DNA from: a virus
DNA length: 64,000 nt
Direction: 5' to 3' (one strand)
Virus record (IMG/VR): IMGVR_UViG_3300046477_000491
Span: 1-64,000 of that record
Below the pieces are notes generated by a model. It was not told where the DNA came from. It saw only the letters and a program-made list of their open reading frames with translations, and did not search any database. The position numbers and the translations under genes are program-made. Position 1 is the stretch's first letter; every line of letters starts with the position of its first letter. This document shows positions 48,528 to 55,494 of this stretch, piece after piece.

Positions 48528-48982
48528 CAGAACCAGTAGTCCTCGGACGGGTCGTTGTCGCGGCCGTCCTCCTCGTAGCGCTCGGCCGCCTCCTCGTACG
48601 TCGCCAGGGCCTCCTCGACAGACCGGCCCCACGTCATACCGGCGTCCTGCTCGGACTGCACGATCTCCAGCAGCGCCCGCGTCTCGTTGTCGGCCTTGAC
48701 GAACTCCGTGTCGATCAGCGTCCCCGCCGAGGCGTACACGTTCTTGTCCTGGGCGAACATGTCGTCGTACGTGACGCCCTTATAGGCCAGCACCTGGCCG
48801 ACGATGCACGACGGCGCCTTCGTGGCCGGGTCGAAGTACGCACACAGCGCTGCATCGTCGATGGTGAGCATCCTGTACACGTGGTCGGCGCCCCGCTCCT
48901 CGACCGCGCGGGCCAGCAGCGTCTTCGCCTCGTCCAAGGTGATCTCGACGGCCTCGTGGGAGGCCGGGGTATTAAGCGTCAT
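48527..48982 (-). CDS. Acidic hypothetical protein with N-terminal CTTAATACC
   Basis: 151 residues (MTLNTPASHEAVEITLDEAK...). Codons 3-5 are CTTAATACC, the same position as in the scaffold gene. The middle CAYFDPATKAPSCIVGQVLA resembles small phage proteins of unknown role seen in actinophages (with a conserved C-I-V-G-x-V). Coupled to the nucleotidyltransferase by ATGA overlap. Confidence 0.65.
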   Translation of the reverse strand: MTLNTPASHEAVEITLDEAKTLLARAVEERGADHVYRMLTIDDAALCAYFDPATKAPSCIVGQVLAYKGVTYDDMFAQDKNVYASAGTLIDTEFVKADNETRALLEIVQSEQDAGMTWGRSVEEALATYEEAAERYEEDGRDNDPSEDYWF

Positions 48983-48994
48983 GGTGGTGCCCTT

Positions 48995-49123
48995 TCAGGA
49001 GCAGTCGAACTCGAAGCCCTCGTCGGGCTCGGTGGTGATGGTCTCGTCCAGCAGGACGCCGTTGACGAAGATGACGTCCCCGACGTCGATACCGACGTGT
49101 TCCAGGAGGGAGCGGATGCTCAC
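48995..49123 (-). CDS. Forty-two-residue acidic protein
   Basis: GTG start inside the upstream stop (GTGA): MSIRSLLEHVGIDVGDVIFV, then NGVLLDETITTEPDEGFEFD. A small beta unit with a C-terminal CS. Coupled to the 78-residue gene. Function unknown. Confidence 0.55.
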   Translation of the reverse strand: MSIRSLLEHVGIDVGDVIFVNGVLLDETITTEPDEGFEFDCS

Positions 49124-49356
49124 AGTCCCAGTACCTCCTTCAGGCGCGTTGCGAACTCGTTGACGGTCTCCTCGCGGAGCCGGTCCTCGTGCATGCGGTA
49201 GTCGCTCTCGTCGTCGCCCTTGCGCTCCAGGAGCACGACGTCGCCGATCGAGATGGTGCAGGTGAACTCGCGGTAGCCGGTCCATCCGGCGCTCTTCCAG
49301 GTCTCCGTGGTGACGACCTGTATCAGCGGAATCGGTATCTCGATGGAGTCGGACAC
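49120..49356 (-). CDS. Small hypothetical protein
   Basis: 78 residues (MSDSIEIPIPLIQVVTTETW...). Beta-rich first half (GYREFTCTISIGDVVLLER), helical second half. No family recognised. Precedes the 42-residue gene with overlap; GGAGG lies 6 bases before the ATG. Confidence 0.6.
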   Translation of the reverse strand: MSDSIEIPIPLIQVVTTETWKSAGWTGYREFTCTISIGDVVLLERKGDDESDYRMHEDRLREETVNEFATRLKEVLGL

Positions 49357-49405
49357 AGGTCCTCCAGGGTGAGGCGGGGCCCGGCGGACCAGGCCCCGCG
49401 AGCGG

Positions 49406-50140
49406 TCACACAGAAGCGGGGTCGAACAGGTTGCGTCCCTCGCCGTCCTTCGAGACAGGGGTGAGCTTGCCCCGGTCGACCCACGTGCTGATCGTGCTGG
49501 GCTTCACCTCCAGCAGCTCGGCCAACTGCCTGGCCGTGACCAGGGTGACCTCACTGCTGTCTCGCCGCTGTCTCAGCACCCCGGCCAGCCGGTGGAACGT
49601 CAGCGCGGCCAGGTGCGTACCCAGCGCGATGCAGATCGTCGGAGCGGCCGAGGCCAGGATCACGTGCCCCCACGTCGTCTTCGCGGACTGCCCGGTGACG
49701 TGCGCGTACGCAGAGCCGTGGGCGACGTTGAGAACGAGTGAGACAGCGGTGAGACCGACCACCGTGCCGATCGCCCACCGGTATCCCGGGGAGCCGACCA
49801 GCGCCAGCGAGGCGACCACACCCAGACCGTCCAGCCCGTCGATGACCAGGGGGTAGTACTCCCTGACCTCGTGCAGGCCGATGCCGTCTGCGGTGTCTCG
49901 AAGGGGAACCCAGCTCACCCGCATACCGACCAGCGCCACGAACGCCAGCGCCACCAGGATCAGAGTGAACCCGATGACCAGACCGGTCGCATGCAGGCCG
50001 TTGAACGGCTGAGACGGGGGCGAGACAGGGTCTGTCTCAGTCTTGCTCGCGCGACTCTCGCGCCAGCTCTGGATAGGCTTGGTCAGTCCCATGGAGAGTG
50101 CACACCTCTCGTTGGTGGGACAGGCGTCCGGTGGACTCAT
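49406..50140 (-). CDS. DUF2637-type membrane protein with C-terminal helix-turn-helix
   Basis: 244 residues from the first ATG; a second ATG at 50092 is possible. Four transmembrane segments lie between residues about 52 and 185 (GLVIGFTLILVALAFVALVG; YYPLVIDGLDGLGVVASLAL; AIGTVVGLTAVSLVLNVAHG; HVILASAAPTICIALGTHLA), the pattern of DUF2637/Spd-type proteins from Streptomyces plasmids. The C-terminal 50 residues form an excisionase-like helix-turn-helix (TARQLAELLEVKPSTISTWV). This links a membrane sensor with DNA binding. Upstream is the mini-ORF with CTTAATACC. Confidence 0.78.
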   Translation of the reverse strand: MSPPDACPTNERCALSMGLTKPIQSWRESRASKTETDPVSPPSQPFNGLHATGLVIGFTLILVALAFVALVGMRVSWVPLRDTADGIGLHEVREYYPLVIDGLDGLGVVASLALVGSPGYRWAIGTVVGLTAVSLVLNVAHGSAYAHVTGQSAKTTWGHVILASAAPTICIALGTHLAALTFHRLAGVLRQRRDSSEVTLVTARQLAELLEVKPSTISTWVDRGKLTPVSKDGEGRNLFDPASV

Positions 50141-50166
50141 CCTCCGCCGGGCGCCCGAATACCCAT

Positions 50167-50187
50167 CTAGGTATTAAGCCGGACCAC
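50167..50187 (-). CDS. Six-codon mini-ORF MVRLNT carrying CTTAATACC
   Basis: A GTG with GGGAGGAG 7 bases upstream opens MVRLNT followed by TAG. The last three sense codons are CTTAATACC. It sits 27 bases before the DUF2637 gene and may act as a leader peptide or simply hold the motif. Confidence 0.4.
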   Translation of the reverse strand: MVRLNT

Positions 50188-50263
50188 CGTCTTCTCCTCC
50201 CTGTCTCAGGCCGGGACAGCTCCCGGTAGCGGTTGAGTATGCGTCGCTCGAAGTCGTTCAGGC

Positions 50264-50626
50264 TCAGCGGCCGACGACCTCCGCCCGTATCGCGTTGCCG
50301 GACGACGGGTGGATCGCGACGCTGCTGCTGGCGTGGACCTCCAGGCGCCGGTCCTCCTCCAGGCGCACCAGGAAGTAGGACCAGAACTTCTCGCCCGGCG
50401 CCTTCCAGCGGAACTCGACGGTCGGGTTGCCGTGCAGGTGCCGACGGTTCGCGCTGTAGGGGTCGATGCGGACCGTGGCGTCCTCGGGCCCCTCGTTCAG
50501 CAGCTCGCGGGCCGTAGCCAGCTCCTGCTCCAGGCGCGCAATCTTCTCGTCCTTCGCGCGGACGCGGTCCTTGACCCACTTCGGCAGGCGCTCGAACCTC
50601 GGGTCCTCCGTCATCGGTGTGTTCAC
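50264..50626 (-). CDS. Hypothetical protein with N-terminal coiled coil
   Basis: 120 residues from a GTG overlapping the lipoprotein stop. A charged helix (VRAKDEKIARLEQELATARE) is followed by a beta-rich part (VEFRWKAPGEKFWSYFLVRL, EDRRLEVHASSSVAIHPS). No family recognised. Coupled to the lipoprotein gene upstream. Confidence 0.6.
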   Translation of the reverse strand: MNTPMTEDPRFERLPKWVKDRVRAKDEKIARLEQELATARELLNEGPEDATVRIDPYSANRRHLHGNPTVEFRWKAPGEKFWSYFLVRLEEDRRLEVHASSSVAIHPSSGNAIRAEVVGR

Positions 50627-50952
50627 CAGGTACCACCCTTCTTGGCCTTCTCCCAGGCCGACTTGGACACGCACACGTGCCCGGTCTTCTTGCCGTCGCG
50701 GAGGTCGAGGCGCCAGCACTCCGGGTCCGTCTGCGAGATGGGGATGTACATCGAGATCGTCGAGTAGCAGACCCTCGACGAGCCGGATCCCGAGCACTGC
50801 GTCGTGTAGATCGGCTGCATGTACGTGTAGGTGTCTTCCGGTACGTACCGCTTGCCGGTGATCGTGCCGTGGTCGAGATCCGACCCACAGCCGGTGAGGA
50901 CGAGCGCCCCCACGAGCGCGGCCGAAGCCGCGTAGGTATTAAGCCGCTTCAC
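50623..50952 (-). CDS. Lipoprotein, superinfection-exclusion candidate
   Basis: 109 residues from a GTG with AAGGGG 6 bases upstream. MKRLNTYAASAALVGALVLT then GC at residues 21-22 forms a lipobox (LTGC, Cys22). The mature part has two further Cys (TQCSG and RVCYS) and a third pair (ECWRL, GHVCVS), suited to disulphides outside the cell. Codons 4-6 are CTTAATACC, within the signal peptide. Phage lipoproteins often block entry of related phages; this is inference. Confidence 0.8.
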   Translation of the reverse strand: MKRLNTYAASAALVGALVLTGCGSDLDHGTITGKRYVPEDTYTYMQPIYTTQCSGSGSSRVCYSTISMYIPISQTDPECWRLDLRDGKKTGHVCVSKSAWEKAKKGGTW

Positions 50953-50965
50953 GAGTTCCCCTTCT

Positions 50966-50993
50966 TCATTACGGCTTTGGAAGCCGTAATCTA
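50966..50993 (-). promoter_or_regulatory. Perfect operator palindrome within the lipoprotein promoter
   Basis: ATTACGGCTT, 3 bases, AAGCCGTAAT (50968-50990) is a perfect palindrome. Read leftward, TAGATT and TAATGA (16-base spacer) flank and overlap it, so a bound protein would block RNA polymerase. Confidence 0.75.
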
Positions 50994-51005
50994 CCGGATC
51001 CGGCC

Positions 51006-51037
51006 CGGCCCGTCGACCCCTATCAGCCGACGGACCG
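51006..51037 (-). terminator. Hairpin after the 175-residue gene
   Basis: CGGCCCGTCG (51006-51015) and CGACGGACCG (51028-51037) pair with one mismatch. Confidence 0.6.
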
Positions 51038-51051
51038 GACCGAAGATGCAG

Positions 51052-51579
51052 CTAGCTCCGCGCGGGCCAGCGGTAGGCCGACAGGAGGTTGTCGGAGCCG
51101 ACGCTCCAGTGCTCGTCCTCGTCGTAGCCGGGCAGCTTGCTGATCGCCCTCCGGCGCAGCGCGTCCACGAAGTTGAACGCCTCGGACTGCTCCCACTCGG
51201 GGTGCTCGCACGCCTGGTAGGTGAAGCCGTCGAGAGCCTTGAGCACCGACACCGGGTTCGGGACGCCGGGCAGGACCTTGAAGAGGTAGGGCTGCTCCCA
51301 CTCCTCCTCGGCGTACCGGTGGTCGACCGACCGGCGGTTCTCCGCGAGGAGCATGGCCCCCACGTAGCCCGCGTTCTCCCGGGTCAGGTGTCGCACGATC
51401 TTGCCGTACATCTCGTGCGCCTCCGGCCCCCAGGGCTGGCCCGCCGAGTACACCCGGCCCTTCTCCTCGGCCGTCAACTCACGCACCTGCCAGCGCAGCT
51501 TGCTGCCGAACGACACGTAGGACAGGCCCGCGTTGACCAGAAGGTGGATGTGCTCGTCGTCGACCATGTTCGCGCTCAC
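51052..51579 (-). CDS. Hypothetical protein
   Basis: 175 residues from the GTG with GAGGGG upstream. Contains MVDDEHIHLLVNAGLSYVSF and WGPEAHEMYGKIVRHLTREN; the end LLSAYRWPARS is basic. Similar length proteins of unknown role occur in actinophages near early genes. Promoter with two AAGCCGTA half-sites lies just upstream (51598-51633). Confidence 0.65.
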   Translation of the reverse strand: MSANMVDDEHIHLLVNAGLSYVSFGSKLRWQVRELTAEEKGRVYSAGQPWGPEAHEMYGKIVRHLTRENAGYVGAMLLAENRRSVDHRYAEEEWEQPYLFKVLPGVPNPVSVLKALDGFTYQACEHPEWEQSEAFNFVDALRRRAISKLPGYDEDEHWSVGSDNLLSAYRWPARS

Positions 51580-51597
51580 ATGACCCCTCACGCTTTC

Positions 51598-51633
51598 TTT
51601 ACGGCTTCGTACTTACGGCTTCCGAAGCAGTAA
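51598..51633 (-). promoter_or_regulatory. Tandem AAGCCGTA operator region
   Basis: Read leftward: TTACTGCTTCGGAAGCCGTA, then CGAAGCCGTAAAG 13 bases on: one palindromic site and one half-site between the terminator at 51.7 kb and the 175-residue gene. Confidence 0.6.
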
Positions 51634-51700
51634 TGAGAATCTATCGGAGCTACTACGCCTCGTCAACCCGTTTAGCCAAACAGCTTTCCAAGCATGAAGA

Positions 51701-51732
51701 AGGCCCCCACCCGGTCACCCAGGCAGGGGCCT
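51701..51732 (-). terminator. Terminator at 51.7 kb
   Basis: AGGCCCC (51701-51707) and GGGGCCT (51726-51732), extended inward by CCAC/GCAG-type mismatched pairs. Confidence 0.75.
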
Positions 51733-51746
51733 ACAACAGCCGTACG

Positions 51747-52253
51747 TCAGGAATCGAGGTCGTGCGCCCGTTCCTGCTTGAGGCCCGCCACGGTCTCCTC
51801 GTAGTGGAACACCGCGACCGTCTCGAAGCAGCCCGTCCACAGCGCCAGCATGGTCTCGGGAAGGTGCGGGCCCTCCCCCTTGGAAGCCCACACAGCCCAC
51901 CGCTTGGTAGGTGCGTTGAAGTCGCCGTCCAGGGAGTTCCACTCGATCTCGTGCTCGGCCAGCGCGGCCGTGAACACCCCGACGTTCTTCGCCAGCAACC
52001 GGGCCAGCAGCTCGGAGTCGTTCTGCGGTCCCGGGAAACCGGCCCACATGCCCGTCAGCGTCTGGATGTCGAAGACCAGGTCACAGGGCTTCGGGCTGAA
52101 CGTCACCGTCTTGTACGTGGCGAAGTGCTCGTCGACACCGTGGTCGAGCGGCGACCCGCCCCCGTAGTCGAAGATGTACCGCTTGAAGATGTCCCGCACC
52201 AGGAACGGGTCGCTCGGGACGTCCCCATCGTAGTAGCTGGGCCCCTCACCCAT
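51747..52253 (-). CDS. Hypothetical protein
   Basis: 168 residues from the ATG that overlaps the upstream lipoprotein stop. Contains RDIFKRYIFDYGGGSPLDHG, SPKPCDLVFDIQTLTGMWAG and MLALWTGCFETVAVFHYEET. Mixed alpha/beta, soluble. No family recognised. Last gene of a leftward operon beginning at 54.5 kb. Confidence 0.65.
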   Translation of the reverse strand: MGEGPSYYDGDVPSDPFLVRDIFKRYIFDYGGGSPLDHGVDEHFATYKTVTFSPKPCDLVFDIQTLTGMWAGFPGPQNDSELLARLLAKNVGVFTAALAEHEIEWNSLDGDFNAPTKRWAVWASKGEGPHLPETMLALWTGCFETVAVFHYEETVAGLKQERAHDLDS

Positions 52254-52623
52254 ACGCCTGCACACACTCCAGTTTGATCGACGGGGCGTACGCGGCCACC
52301 GCGTCAGTCCCCGTGTCGTACGCACCCTTCGCCAGGTCCGTAACCCCCATGTCCGAGTACGTCTTGTAGATGTCCCACATCGGCGTGCCCTGGGCCTTGA
52401 CGCCGAACTCGGCGAACTGCGACTCGTTCTCCGACCCGGACGGCTCCCCCTGTGCCACCCTCAGCGTCAGGTCCACCGCCTTGATCACCTCGACGAAGCA
52501 GGTCTTCGACTCCTCGCTGTCCCCCTGCTTGGACGCGCTCGGCTTCGCAGACCCCTCCGAGCCCCCACCGCACCCGGCGACCGCGAACAGCACAACCACA
52601 GCCGCCAGGACTCTCTTGCTCAT
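52246..52623 (-). CDS. Second lipoprotein
   Basis: 125 residues from the ATG with GGGGGG 4 bases upstream. MSKRVLAAVVVLFAVAGC places the lipid-bearing Cys at 18 in AVAGC; a Ser/Gly/Lys-rich linker follows, then a helical domain with Cys in SKTCFVEVIKAVDLTLRVAQ and near the C-terminus (KLECVQAYG). A host-surface or exclusion role is likely. Confidence 0.8.
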   Translation of the reverse strand: MSKRVLAAVVVLFAVAGCGGGSEGSAKPSASKQGDSEESKTCFVEVIKAVDLTLRVAQGEPSGSENESQFAEFGVKAQGTPMWDIYKTYSDMGVTDLAKGAYDTGTDAVAAYAPSIKLECVQAYG

Positions 52624-52699
52624 AACGCCCCCCATGTCTGTTAACCCCATCCCACTAGTGCCTGCACCGCCTTGTTCAGCGCTCTCTACGCGTACGACG

Positions 52700-53035
52700 T
52701 CAGGCAGGGATGCGCGTGATCATGATCTGCGGAGTGTCGTTGAGGCCGACCTCCAGCTCCGCCGTGTACCCCATGCTGAGCAGCACCTCGTGGATCGCGG
52801 TCATGTTCGCGATGCGCATCGCGGCGTCGTCGAGGGGCCTGGACCCCGCCTCCCCGGCGTTCTCACCGTCGTCCGGCTCCGACCACAACACGCCCGCGTA
52901 GCCCAGGCCGTTATAGAGGAAGACCTTCCAGCCGGGCGCGGCAGGTTTGTCCTCGTTCGTATGGGGCGCCCGCGCCCAGCCGTGCGGCGCCAGATCGAGC
53001 GCGAGCCGCTCCTCTAGGTCCTTCTGCTCTATCAC
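52700..53035 (-). CDS. Hypothetical protein
   Basis: 111 residues from the GTG with GGGGGAG 7 bases upstream. Strand-rich middle (PGWKVFLYNGLGYAGVLWSE) and a C-terminal IHEVLLSMGYTAELEVGLND. Soluble, no family recognised. Follows the 145-residue gene with 1 base between. Confidence 0.6.
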   Translation of the reverse strand: MIEQKDLEERLALDLAPHGWARAPHTNEDKPAAPGWKVFLYNGLGYAGVLWSEPDDGENAGEAGSRPLDDAAMRIANMTAIHEVLLSMGYTAELEVGLNDTPQIMITRIPA

Positions 53036-53036
53036 G

Positions 53037-53474
53037 TCAGTTCTCCCCCACCAGCTTCTGCACAGCCTTGTCCAGCGCCCGCTGCGCCGCACGCTTACCG
53101 CCCTCGACGTTCGCGACGTCCACGTCCGTCTTGCCGAACGGACCGAGGTGCACGGAGTAGTGGCAACGCCCCCCGTGCTCGGCGCTGTGGTGCACTACGG
53201 AGGCCGCCAGCTCGCCGCCGACCGTACCCTCCCAGCGCTCACCCCTCGCGTACGAGCGGTCCTGCCACCACTCCAGGCGCTGCGCCTTGACCGGCGGGGT
53301 GGGGTCCGGCTCGTAGTCCTCCGAGGTGATGTCCACGCGCACCACCCCGACGCGGCTGGACATCAGGTTGCGGACGGCCTGCGCCCCCTCCTCCGGGCTG
53401 TGCGCGTCGGTGTCGTACCAGGGCAGCTTCCGCTGGCCCGGCTTCTTGGGCTCGTAGACCCGCAAATTCCACAC
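53037..53474 (-). CDS. Hypothetical protein
   Basis: 145 residues from a GTG with AAGGAG upstream. MWNLRVYEPKKPGQRKLPWY, a central TSEDYEPDPTPPVKAQRLEW and a C-terminal GKRAAQRALDKAVQKLVGEN. Its HSAEHGGRCHYSVHLGPFGK section suggests a small beta sheet with a Cys. No family recognised; 1 base separates it from both neighbours. Confidence 0.6.
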   Translation of the reverse strand: MWNLRVYEPKKPGQRKLPWYDTDAHSPEEGAQAVRNLMSSRVGVVRVDITSEDYEPDPTPPVKAQRLEWWQDRSYARGERWEGTVGGELAASVVHHSAEHGGRCHYSVHLGPFGKTDVDVANVEGGKRAAQRALDKAVQKLVGEN

Positions 53475-53475
53475 G

Positions 53476-54111
53476 TCAGTGCTCCTTCGTCGCCAGCTCG
53501 GCCGCGCGCTTGTCGAGCTGCTTCTCCAACTCGTCAGCGGCCACCCCCAGCGTCATCCACATCAGGTCCTTGTCGAGGCGCAACTCGGTGGTCTCTTCCG
53601 CCACCCTGCGCGCCGCATCGGATCCCGCCCGCAACTGCCGGATCGCCCACTCCGTGCCGTCCAGGTTCTCCCGCATCAGAAGCACACGGAGCGCGGAGTC
53701 GAACTGCGACCGCTGCACACTGACCTCCTTGACCGGCGCGGCCGGGGCCGGTGGAGCCTGCACAGCCTCGGCCGCCTGCGTACGGCCGCTCAGGCGCCGG
53801 GGGATCTCCTTCTCCAGAAGGGCTACCACCCAGCCGGGCCCCTCGAAGTCCTTGTCCAGCGGGCCCGAGTACATACGCTCGGCCCAGCGCCCGCCGACCG
53901 CGTTGTCCTTCCGGTACAGACGCCCCTTCACAACGACCGTGCCGACCTCCCACTGTCCGTCCTCCGGGAGGACACTGACCCACACTTGGAGGGGGTTAAT
54001 CGTCTGTGAGGAATTGACCTCCAGGCGCTCGCCCTCCTCCGGCTCCAGGGGCAACCACATGGTGATCGTGCCCTCGACCGTGAACTCGCCGTCTTCCTTC
54101 AGCTTGGCCAT
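53476..54111 (-). CDS. Hypothetical protein
   Basis: 211 residues. A beta-rich N-terminal half (TVEGTITMWLPLEPEEGERL; VGTVVVKGRLYRKDNAVGG), a Pro/Ala linker near 120, and a helical C-terminal half (SALRVLLMRENLDGTEWAIR; LGVAADELEKQLDKRAAELA). No family recognised; second gene in its operon. Confidence 0.6.
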   Translation of the reverse strand: MAKLKEDGEFTVEGTITMWLPLEPEEGERLEVNSSQTINPLQVWVSVLPEDGQWEVGTVVVKGRLYRKDNAVGGRWAERMYSGPLDKDFEGPGWVVALLEKEIPRRLSGRTQAAEAVQAPPAPAAPVKEVSVQRSQFDSALRVLLMRENLDGTEWAIRQLRAGSDAARRVAEETTELRLDKDLMWMTLGVAADELEKQLDKRAAELATKEH

Positions 54112-54162
54112 GTTCCAAACCCTCCCCGCGCTTTTTAAATGATCGAAATTGGGCCGGTAAGC

Positions 54163-54450
54163 CTACTCGGCGCTCTGCGCCTGCCCGGCATTTTCCAGCA
54201 CCTTCACCTTGTCGATGTAGTGCCCGCTCTTGTTCCAGCGGCCGGTGCTCTTGGACACGTAGTGGAGTTGCAGGCGCTCGGTCCAGCCGATGTACTCGTC
54301 GCGCCGCCAGTCGAACTCCGAGGCCGCCCACTCCTCCTTCTTCTCTGCCGTCCGCTTGAGCAGTTCCAGGTCCGTGCTCACGGCCTCCGGCCCCACGCTC
54401 ATGGCCAGGACGTACACCTCGGCGCTCCGCGCCTCCGCCGAACTGCTCAT
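54163..54450 (-). CDS. Small Ser/Glu-rich protein, first gene of a leftward operon
   Basis: 95 residues from the ATG with GAGAGGGAG 6 bases upstream. Contains STDLELLKRTAEKKEEWAAS and RRDEYIGWTERLQLHYVSKS. No family recognised. It directly follows the TTGACA-17-TAGAGT promoter, so it is expected to be well expressed. Confidence 0.65.
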   Translation of the reverse strand: MSSSAEARSAEVYVLAMSVGPEAVSTDLELLKRTAEKKEEWAASEFDWRRDEYIGWTERLQLHYVSKSTGRWNKSGHYIDKVKVLENAGQAQSAE

Positions 54451-54487
54451 CGTCAACTCCCTCTCCGCCGTTCTCAATTACGGGTTA

Positions 54488-54516
54488 ACTCTATGGGCCA
54501 CACTCCGCCCTGTCAA
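54488..54516 (-). promoter_or_regulatory. Consensus leftward promoter at 54.5 kb
   Basis: Read leftward: TTGACA, 17-base spacer, TAGAGT, followed by AACCCGTAAT, a variant of the AAGCCGTAAT motif placed at the expected start point. It drives the operon 54450 to 51747. Confidence 0.75.
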
Positions 54517-54539
54517 GCTGTTTCGTCAACCCAGTTGCG

Positions 54540-54568
54540 TTGCCGGAATCTCTAAGTCCGTTTAGCTT
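54540..54568 (+). promoter_or_regulatory. Rightward promoter giving a leaderless message
   Basis: TTGCCG (54540-54545), 17 bases, TAGCTT (54563-54568). The ATG of the next gene starts 7 bases after the -10 box, the expected transcription start. Confidence 0.55.
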
Positions 54569-54574
54569 GAATAC

Positions 54575-54763
54575 ATGCGAAACCTGCGTGATGCACTCAT
54601 GTGGCGCGGTACCCGAGCCGCTGCACTCGACGAGGCCAAGAAGCTGACGATCACCGCCCGCCGCATGGGCTACGACGCCGTGGTGCACGGCACCCTCCGC
54701 AGGTACGGCAACGCTACCTACGAGGAGCGTCCTTACGGCGTCTTCCTCGAACCCCGCCCATAA
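54575..54763 (+). CDS. Small basic protein, probably leaderless
   Basis: 62 residues (MRNLRDALMWRGTRAAALDE...), with KKLTITARRMGYDAVVHGTL and a C-terminal EERPYGVFLEPRP. No SD is present, but the promoter position predicts a leaderless mRNA. A strong terminator follows directly. No family recognised. Confidence 0.65.
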   Translation: MRNLRDALMWRGTRAAALDEAKKLTITARRMGYDAVVHGTLRRYGNATYEERPYGVFLEPRP

Positions 54764-54765
54764 CG

Positions 54766-54824
54766 ACAACAAGCCCCGCAGTCATCCGGCGGGCTGGCCG
54801 GACTGCATGACTGTGGGGCTTGTT
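54766..54824. terminator. Strong terminator at 54.8 kb
   Basis: CAACAAGCCCC (54766-54776) and GGGGCTTGTTG (54814-54824), with CAGTCAT/ATGACTG inside and an inner CCGG pair; followed on the plus strand by CTTTCC. Confidence 0.9.
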
Positions 54825-55494
54825 GCTTTCCGCGCGCTCGTTCCCTAACCAAGGACGAACACAGCGGAGTAACCGTAGCGCCCCGGTTGCCGCTGCCGCA
54901 AATCCCCCCATCCCCCCAATTCCCCGAATCCCCCTGGCACTGTGACACTGTTCGCGACCCGCAATCGTTGCGCTACGCGGCTGTCTAGGCCCTTTGCTTC
55001 TGCGAATTTGCATTTAAGGGTAGGGGGGTCGAATATTTATTCATTGACATACACACTTGACAGCCGCTTGTCAACCCCTGGAGCCGGGCAATATCAAGCC
55101 TCGCGCTTCCTTCCAGTATCTGCACCCTTGCTTTTGGTGTGACCTACGCCACGCGCTGCGCCCATACACAGCCCCTGGGCCCTGTCAACCCCTGGGAGCG
55201 ACGCATATTATGCATGGCAATTCACCGATATTCACGAGGCCACTACCCCAAAACGCTGATTTGCGTTGCTGCAAATATGCCCCGAGATATGGTGGGGTGG
55301 CGTTCGCTGTAGCAACTCAGCAACCAGGGAGCCAGGGAGTTACGGCGTATTGGCTGTGAGCCTGGCGACCGCGTGGCCGTGCATGCCGTGGTGCTGTGTC
55401 TCTCTGTGGTGTGAGCAGTGGGGAGCCTTCCCCTGGCCCGCGATTTGGCGACCCCTTGACCCGCAGCGATGCCAGGCAGGCGCACCCTTGACGT
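54825..55494. other. 670-base non-coding region with A/T-rich patches and repeats
   Basis: No convincing gene on either strand. It has an A/T-rich block (GAATATTTATTCATTGACAT, 55031-55050), a leftward TTGACA-17-TATGTC (55046-55074), and the direct repeat GTCAACCCCTGG at 55070 and about 55176. Composition differs from the surrounding coding DNA. It could be a replication origin, a long control region, or a remnant of lost genes. Confidence 0.5.

Larger units (their letters stand above)
6147..50943 (-). repeat. Dispersed 9-base motif CTTAATACC, 16 exact copies
   Basis: Copies (plus-strand coordinates): 6147-6155, 8871-8879, 9043-9051, 12969-12977, 14564-14572, 17245-17253, 20373-20381, 37798-37806, 38560-38568, 39878-39886, 45109-45117, 46568-46576, 48968-48976, 50170-50178, 50935-50943 (all on the minus strand) and 28390-28398 (plus strand, in a plus-strand gene). 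All are in the coding orientation and in the frame Leu-Asn-Thr; half lie within the first nine codons. A one-mismatch copy (GTTAATACC) is intergenic at 22901-22909 on the plus strand. No copy is seen after 50.9 kb. Confidence 0.9.

Noticed and set aside
54714-55013. 99-codon leftward frame in the 54.8-kb gap
   Set aside because: No SD, runs through a strong terminator and has a low-complexity Arg/Gly/Ala composition.
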